From positions 1-25,514 of the forward strand of contig JAEOTG010000316.1 in the NCBI GenBank assembly GCA_016839985.1: a DNA stretch of 25,514 bases. Direction: 5' to 3'. The notes under the pieces are model-generated. The model made no database searches. It was not told the origin of the DNA and saw only the letters and a list, made by a program, of their open reading frames with translations. Positions 21,455 through 25,514 of this stretch are shown here, one piece after another. Both the position numbers and the translations under genes were made by a program. Numbering within the stretch: the stretch's first letter is position 1; the number at the start of each line of letters is the position of its first letter. This DNA comes from Candidatus Heimdallarchaeota archaeon (lineage in GTDB: Archaea > Asgardarchaeota > Heimdallarchaeia > Heimdallarchaeales > Heimdallarchaeaceae).

Positions 21455-22894
21455 ATGATTAAAATCTACAACACTCTAACTAGGCAATTAGAAGAGTTCA
21501 AAACAATTGAACCTAAGGTTGTAAAATGGTATAACTGTGGACCTACAGTAAACGGATTAATGCATTTAGGTCATTCTAGATCAGCAATAGCGTTTGATAC
21601 AATTCGTAGATATTTAGAGTATAGAGATTACAAAGTAGAATATATAATGAATTTTACAGATATTGAAGATAGAATGATAGAAGTCTCTAACAGCGAAAAA
21701 AGAGACGTTCTAGAGGTTGCTGAAGAATATTTAAGGTACTTTCGAAGAGACATGTCAAGTTTGAAAATAAGGGATGGCACAGTTAATCCTCGAGCAATGC
21801 TTCACATAAACCACATGATAGAATTCACAAGGAAACTAATTGAGAAAGGATTTGCATACGAAAGTGGAGGAGATGTATACTTCGATGTAAGAAAATTTGA
21901 TGGTTATGGTAAATTATCAAACCAAAAACTAGAAAATATTCTACAAGAAGGAACAGAAGATGCAGAAAATCCTAATAAACGTTTTCCAGCAGATTTTGCG
22001 TTGTGGAAATCCAAGAAACCAGGAGAACCTTATTGGCCTTCACCCTGGGGAGAAGGACGGATTGGTTGGCACTTAGAATGTTCAACAATGGCTATGTTTT
22101 ATCTCGGAGACACTATAGACATTCACAGTGGTGGTCAAGATCTCATATTTCCTCATCATGAAAACGAAATTGCACAATCTGAATCTCTTACTGGAAAAAC
22201 CTTTGCAAGATACTGGTTGCATAACGGTTATGTCAACATAGATCAAGAAAAGATGAGTAAGTCTCTAGGGAATTATGTTAATATTGTAGATTTGTTGAAA
22301 TACTATACAGCTGATGCAGTACGATTATTTGTTCTTCAAACACATTATCGCAGTCCAATTACCTTTAATGAAGATTCCATAGATCAAGCTCAAATAACAG
22401 TTAATCGATTGTTTGATGTTGTTTTACTAACTAAGAATTATGCTGATGAAACTAATGAAATTAAAGAAACAAAGTTTTCTGATTTAGATAAAGAGCTTAG
22501 TGAAAACATAAAGAATGCTCGTAAAGATTTCATTGAAGCTATGGATGAGGATTTCAATACATCAAATGGATTAGCTGTAATTTTCAAATATTCCAATGAT
22601 GTAAATGATTACCTAAGAAAAGCTGAAAATATCAATGTTTCTGTCATAAAAGAAGCTGATAGCCTTTTCAATGAATTCAGAACAGTTCTTGGTTTATTTG
22701 AAGATTTCAACAGCTATTTATCTTTAGATACTGTTGAAAAATTGATAAAACTCCTAATCGAAATCCGAGGAGAGTTTCGAAAAGAGAAAAACTGGGAAAT
22801 GAGTGACAAAATCAGAGATGATTTAAAGAATGCAGGAATTTCTCTAGAGGATACACCTAAGAGAATTCTTTGGAAATTAACAGAACAAAAATAG
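21455..22894 (+). CDS. cysS: Cysteinyl-tRNA synthetase
   Basis: This 479-residue class I aminoacyl-tRNA synthetase charges tRNA-Cys. The HIGH motif is HLGH at 37-40, and KMSKS is exact at 266-270. C28 in YNCGPTVN, the Cys in LECSTMAMF and the His in FPHHENEIAQSE form the zinc site that selects cysteine. The C-terminal helical anticodon-recognition domain is present (MDEDFNTSNGLAVIFKY) and the ending RIRDDLKNAGISLEDTP-like segment is typical. The length is usual for the family, and it is intact. Direct CysRS charging means the SepRS/SepCysS route is not required. No other gene shares its transcript. Confidence 0.96.
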   Translation: MIKIYNTLTRQLEEFKTIEPKVVKWYNCGPTVNGLMHLGHSRSAIAFDTIRRYLEYRDYKVEYIMNFTDIEDRMIEVSNSEKRDVLEVAEEYLRYFRRDMSSLKIRDGTVNPRAMLHINHMIEFTRKLIEKGFAYESGGDVYFDVRKFDGYGKLSNQKLENILQEGTEDAENPNKRFPADFALWKSKKPGEPYWPSPWGEGRIGWHLECSTMAMFYLGDTIDIHSGGQDLIFPHHENEIAQSESLTGKTFARYWLHNGYVNIDQEKMSKSLGNYVNIVDLLKYYTADAVRLFVLQTHYRSPITFNEDSIDQAQITVNRLFDVVLLTKNYADETNEIKETKFSDLDKELSENIKNARKDFIEAMDEDFNTSNGLAVIFKYSNDVNDYLRKAENINVSVIKEADSLFNEFRTVLGLFEDFNSYLSLDTVEKLIKLLIEIRGEFRKEKNWEMSDKIRDDLKNAGISLEDTPKRILWKLTEQK

Positions 22895-22989
22895 ATCTTT
22901 AGTTCTAAACACATTTAATTTCTCTATTTTCTTATTTCTTTAATAATGTTCTAGAAGGATTTATAGGTTGTGAGTTATCAAAAAAACAA

Positions 22990-23424
22990 ATGACAACCTT
23001 CTATGGTATTCCTGATGATTATAAAATATACATGTATGTTTCTGTTGGTATGATGATAGGTGGAGTAGTGTCATTCATCGCTTTTTTGATAATACAAAGC
23101 TCTTTTATGATCTCTGCTAGCATTACTACAATTGGATGCGGTTTCATTATAACTTCTGGAATGGCTTTGAGTTTTATCATAAAGAAGAAGAAGGATATAA
23201 ACAAAGAGATTAATATAACAACAGTAATCAGAATTTTGCTAATTGCTGCATTTGCTTTGAGTACTTATTTCATTGTATTTTCAGCATTCTATATGCTAAA
23301 CACAGAATTTAGTGTTACTTTTTGGATTGTTGAATCGATTACAATCCCGATTGTTGTTGTATCTTTGGTTATTTATGATATAATCCTAATTAGAAGAAGA
23401 AAGGAAATAGAGATTTATACTTAA
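22990..23424 (+). CDS. Small four-TM membrane protein of unknown function
   Basis: This 144-residue protein has four predicted membrane helices at about 14-36, 40-62, 80-105 and 110-131, with a lysine-rich cytoplasmic loop (IIKKKKDINKEIN) between the second and third and an Arg/Lys-rich C-terminus (IRRRKEIEIYT). By the positive-inside rule both termini and the middle loop face the cytoplasm. I recognise no family signature. A short AT-rich leader precedes it and the neighbour converges from the right, so it is a single-gene unit. Confidence 0.65.
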   Translation: MTTFYGIPDDYKIYMYVSVGMMIGGVVSFIAFLIIQSSFMISASITTIGCGFIITSGMALSFIIKKKKDINKEINITTVIRILLIAAFALSTYFIVFSAFYMLNTEFSVTFWIVESITIPIVVVSLVIYDIILIRRRKEIEIYT

Positions 23425-23435
23425 TAGATGAAGTA

Positions 23436-24179
23436 TCATACACTTACTTCTTTTGCTAAAATCATATTCACCAGATAGTAAGGAACTCTTATTTTTCTTC
23501 CCTCTTGATTTTCTAGAGTCATATCTAAATCATAAGAAAGCGACCATTTTTCTACAATAGCATCTTCGCTTACTTCAGTAGATACTATCACCCATTCAGT
23601 ACCTGGTTTTAATCCTTTATCTTCTAATTCCACATAAATTTCTTGCAAGGTTGCTTCATGTGGGAAGTGTCTAGAAATAGCTCGTTCGATAATTTCTGTA
23701 ATTTGTATGTTTTTCCCTGAACCAAAAAGAGCTAGTGGTTTATTTTCAGTTATTGTGTCATTGATTCCTTCTTTTTTAGGTATTGCAGCTCCATAAGGTG
23801 TTTTCTCTGGTTTCAATTTCTGTTCAATCATTTCTGCTATTTCTTCTGTTAATACATGTTCCCACTTACAAGCTTCTTCATGAATCTTTACCCAAGGAAG
23901 ACCTAACCACTCAAGGAAACTTTCAGATAGCCTATGTTTGCGTACAACTTTTCTGGCTATTTCCTCCCCCTCTGGAGTTAACTCAGCTCCATAATATGGT
24001 TTGTAGTTAATCAAACCTTTTCTAGACAATTTCTTAAACATTGAAGTTACAGTACCCGGATCGACATTCATCATTTCAGCTATTTGATTAGTCTTAACAT
24101 GTTTACTCCCATATTCAAAAAACCAAAAGAAGGTTTCTAGATATTCTTCTTCTGCGGGTGTAATTTCATTATGATTCAT
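23436..24179 (-). CDS. DtxR/MntR-family metal-dependent transcriptional regulator
   Basis: This 247-residue protein begins with an iron-dependent-repressor winged helix-turn-helix: EEYLETFFWFFEYG, KTNQIAEMMNVDPGTVTSMFKKLSRKGLINYKPYYGAELTPEGEEIA. The dimerisation and metal-binding domain follows, with EEACKWEHVLTEEIAEMIEQKL corresponding to the Cys/Glu/His ligand region of DtxR. The C-terminal third (about 150-247) is a beta-rich, possibly SH3-like or altered effector domain. It presumably represses iron or manganese uptake genes when metal-loaded. It lies 28 bases downstream of the crotonase gene on the same strand, so the two may be cotranscribed. No metal transporter gene is in view. Confidence 0.88.
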   Translation of the reverse strand: MNHNEITPAEEEYLETFFWFFEYGSKHVKTNQIAEMMNVDPGTVTSMFKKLSRKGLINYKPYYGAELTPEGEEIARKVVRKHRLSESFLEWLGLPWVKIHEEACKWEHVLTEEIAEMIEQKLKPEKTPYGAAIPKKEGINDTITENKPLALFGSGKNIQITEIIERAISRHFPHEATLQEIYVELEDKGLKPGTEWVIVSTEVSEDAIVEKWSLSYDLDMTLENQEGRKIRVPYYLVNMILAKEVSV

Positions 24180-24207
24180 AGAGAATCCTCTTAGCCCATT
24201 CTAGAAC

Positions 24208-24999
24208 TTATTTTCCTTTGAACTTAGGTTTTCTTTTCTCAAAAACAGCTGTTATTCCTTCTCTTATATCTTTAGTTCTAAAACAATGCCAAATTCCTTT
24301 CTTTTCTGCTCTATAACCTCCTTTAACAGAAGCTGTTATTCCTTTGTTTATTGCTTTCTTAGCTTTCTTAATTCCTACTGGTGCATTTCTAGATATAGAT
24401 TCAGCAATTTCCACAGCTTGATTTTTCAGCTCCTCCAAAGGAACAACTTTGCTAATGAAATTTATTTCTAGAGCTTCTTCTGCAGAAAATCTTCTACCTG
24501 TATAAATCAAATCTTTGGCTGTGCTTAGACCGACTGCTTTTGGAAGTCGATATGTACCTCCCCATCCAGGTAATAAACCTATAGTTGTTTCCGATTGTGC
24601 AAAAACAGCTGTATCAGATGCAATACGTATATCACAAGATAGAGCTAACTCCATTCCTCCACCAATTGCATATCCATTTATTGCAGCTATAACAGGGACT
24701 GGGTGATTTTCAATTCCTGCAAAGGTTTTTTGTCCTTTCTTTATTGCTTTGATGAATCTCCAACCCAAACTTGCAGTCCACTTCAAGTCAACTCCTGCAC
24801 ACCAACTTTTACCTTCAGCGAAGATTATTATAGATCGTACTGTGGAATCTTTTTTGAGTGATTTGAAATTCTTTTGGAGTTGGCTAAGCATCTCATCATT
24901 AATTGCATTAAGTTTCTTTTGTCTATTGAGAGTAATTAAAGCTATATTGTTGTTTTTCCCTACTTTTTCAACCAAAATCAAAGGATCATTATCCACCAT
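24208..24999 (-). CDS. Enoyl-CoA hydratase/isomerase family protein (crotonase)
   Basis: This 263-residue protein has the crotonase fold. The first oxyanion-hole segment is WCAGVDLKW and the second AINGYAIGGGMELALSCDIRIAS. The active-site glutamate region is FAQSETTIGLLPGWGGTYRLPKAVG, where the first Glu of crotonase is kept (QSE) and the second position reads Asp in AKDLIYTGR. The expected reaction is hydration or isomerisation of an enoyl-CoA in fatty acid or amino acid breakdown; the change at the second acid leaves hydratase activity uncertain. A TATA-like TTTAGATATG about 21-30 bases upstream suggests a leaderless start. The regulator gene follows. Confidence 0.88.
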   Translation of the reverse strand: MVDNDPLILVEKVGKNNNIALITLNRQKKLNAINDEMLSQLQKNFKSLKKDSTVRSIIIFAEGKSWCAGVDLKWTASLGWRFIKAIKKGQKTFAGIENHPVPVIAAINGYAIGGGMELALSCDIRIASDTAVFAQSETTIGLLPGWGGTYRLPKAVGLSTAKDLIYTGRRFSAEEALEINFISKVVPLEELKNQAVEIAESISRNAPVGIKKAKKAINKGITASVKGGYRAEKKGIWHCFRTKDIREGITAVFEKRKPKFKGK

Positions 25000-25208
25000 A
25001 GATTATACATCTTTTAGTCATATCTAAATCTTTTGTGGAGAGAAGATATAGGAAAAATATGCTGTTAATCAAAAATGTGATAAAGCAACTCTAAAGAGCT
25101 TAAGAGAAAGAAATAGAAAAACAATAATACTAAAATAATACGTTAAAAATATAAGAATCTTCCGCTTAGAATTACAATATTATGATGCAGTAGAAAAGGA
25201 ATACTCTG
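25000..25208. other. Intergenic spacer, nothing recognised
   Basis: The 209 bases between the crotonase promoter and the end of the hydantoinase gene are AT-rich. I find no RNA gene, repeat or open frame in them. Confidence 0.4.
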
Positions 25209-25514
25209 TTAATCATCAATAACTCCATACCCACCTCCACCAGGGGTTTCAATAATTACAATTTCATCCCTTTTTATTTTTCGAGTAACCTTAGAAGGGA
25301 GTACTATTGTCTCATCTTGTTTTTTCAAAAGATTTCTTCCTTTTGAACCATTTTTTCCACCATGTAAACCAAAAGGAGGATATTTTCTTCTTTCGCTTTG
25401 TATTGATAATATTGCTTCTTCAGTAAGCAATCTTACTGAACGACGAACACTATTACTTCCAGACCATTTCCCTTTTCCTCCTGTATCAGGAATAATTGAA
25501 TATTCTTCTATACC
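25209..25514 (-). CDS. Hydantoinase B/oxoprolinase subunit, C-terminal fragment (runs off right edge)
   Basis: The frame is open from the window edge to the stop at 25209-25211, giving 101 C-terminal residues. It is not a short gene starting at 25430: upstream codons continue in frame and read PDTGGKGKWSGSNSVRRSVR, typical of the hydantoinase B family. The end has the family motifs PPFGLHGGKNGSKGRN and VIIETPGGGGYG. HyuB-type subunits act with a HyuA partner in ATP-dependent cleavage of 5-oxoproline or hydantoins, or as acetone-carboxylase-like enzymes. Its partner would lie outside this window. Confidence 0.88.
   Translation of the reverse strand, partial: GIEEYSIIPDTGGKGKWSGSNSVRRSVRLLTEEAILSIQSERRKYPPFGLHGGKNGSKGRNLLKKQDETIVLPSKVTRKIKRDEIVIIETPGGGGYGVIDD

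Noticed and set aside
25209..25430. A separate 73-residue gene starting at TTG 25430
   Set aside because: The frame continues upstream without a stop to the window edge with hydantoinase B motifs, so this is the end of a longer gene.

Overview
The window is AT-rich archaeal DNA. Four tRNA genes all encode their 3' CCA; two of them are interrupted by short introns, one of which lies in the T-loop. Many genes have a TATA-like box 22-38 bases before the start codon and little or no leader. Protein families (DPM1-like glycosyltransferase, CsaA-like tRNA-binding protein, MoxR/VWA pair, DtxR-type regulator) fit Archaea. An Arf-like but nucleotide-site-dead small GTPase beside a MoxR/VWA pair makes an Asgard (Promethearchaeota) genome my best guess. 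That placement is inference from gene content, not a phylogeny.

Layout. (1) 1-3738, minus strand: a compact operon of an Arf-like pseudo-GTPase, a MoxR-like AAA+ ATPase with a putative zinc insertion, a ViaA-like VWA protein and a fourth gene cut by the left edge. (2) 3831-6367: a Nudix hydrolase and two PLP fold-type II enzymes (a threonine/serine dehydratase-like and a cysteine-synthase-like protein). (3) 6384-6493: an intron-containing tRNA-Val. (4) 6859-11936: a four-gene Opp/Dpp peptide ABC transporter operon whose permeases carry extra N-terminal membrane domains; no substrate-binding protein is in the window. (5) 11965-16191: a D-2-hydroxyacid dehydrogenase, a class V aminotransferase-like enzyme, a tRNA-Asn with two introns, an orphan copy of exactly its 5' half, and a family VIII esterase/beta-lactamase-fold protein. 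(6) 16295-18286: tRNA-Thr, a GrpB-family protein, a CsaA-like protein, a small hypothetical protein, a gene-free region of about 540 bases, and tRNA-Ala. (7) 18351-21330: a glycosyltransferase, a flippase-like membrane protein and a sugar-nucleotide epimerase-like protein, plausibly one lipid-linked glycan module. (8) 21455-25514: cysteinyl-tRNA synthetase, a 4-TM protein, a DtxR-family regulator downstream of a crotonase, and the C-terminal end of a hydantoinase B/oxoprolinase subunit cut by the right edge.

The two most interesting signals are the gene-free region at 17672-18210 and the pseudo-GTPase operon. The first holds three copies of a TTTCC-N3-GGAAA dyad, two with the archaeal origin recognition box (ORB) core and one followed at ORB spacing by a G-run, so I read it as a candidate chromosomal replication origin with no orc1/cdc6 gene in view. 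The second looks like a RavA/ViaA-type chaperone pair that has acquired a small-GTPase-fold partner that probably cannot bind GTP.
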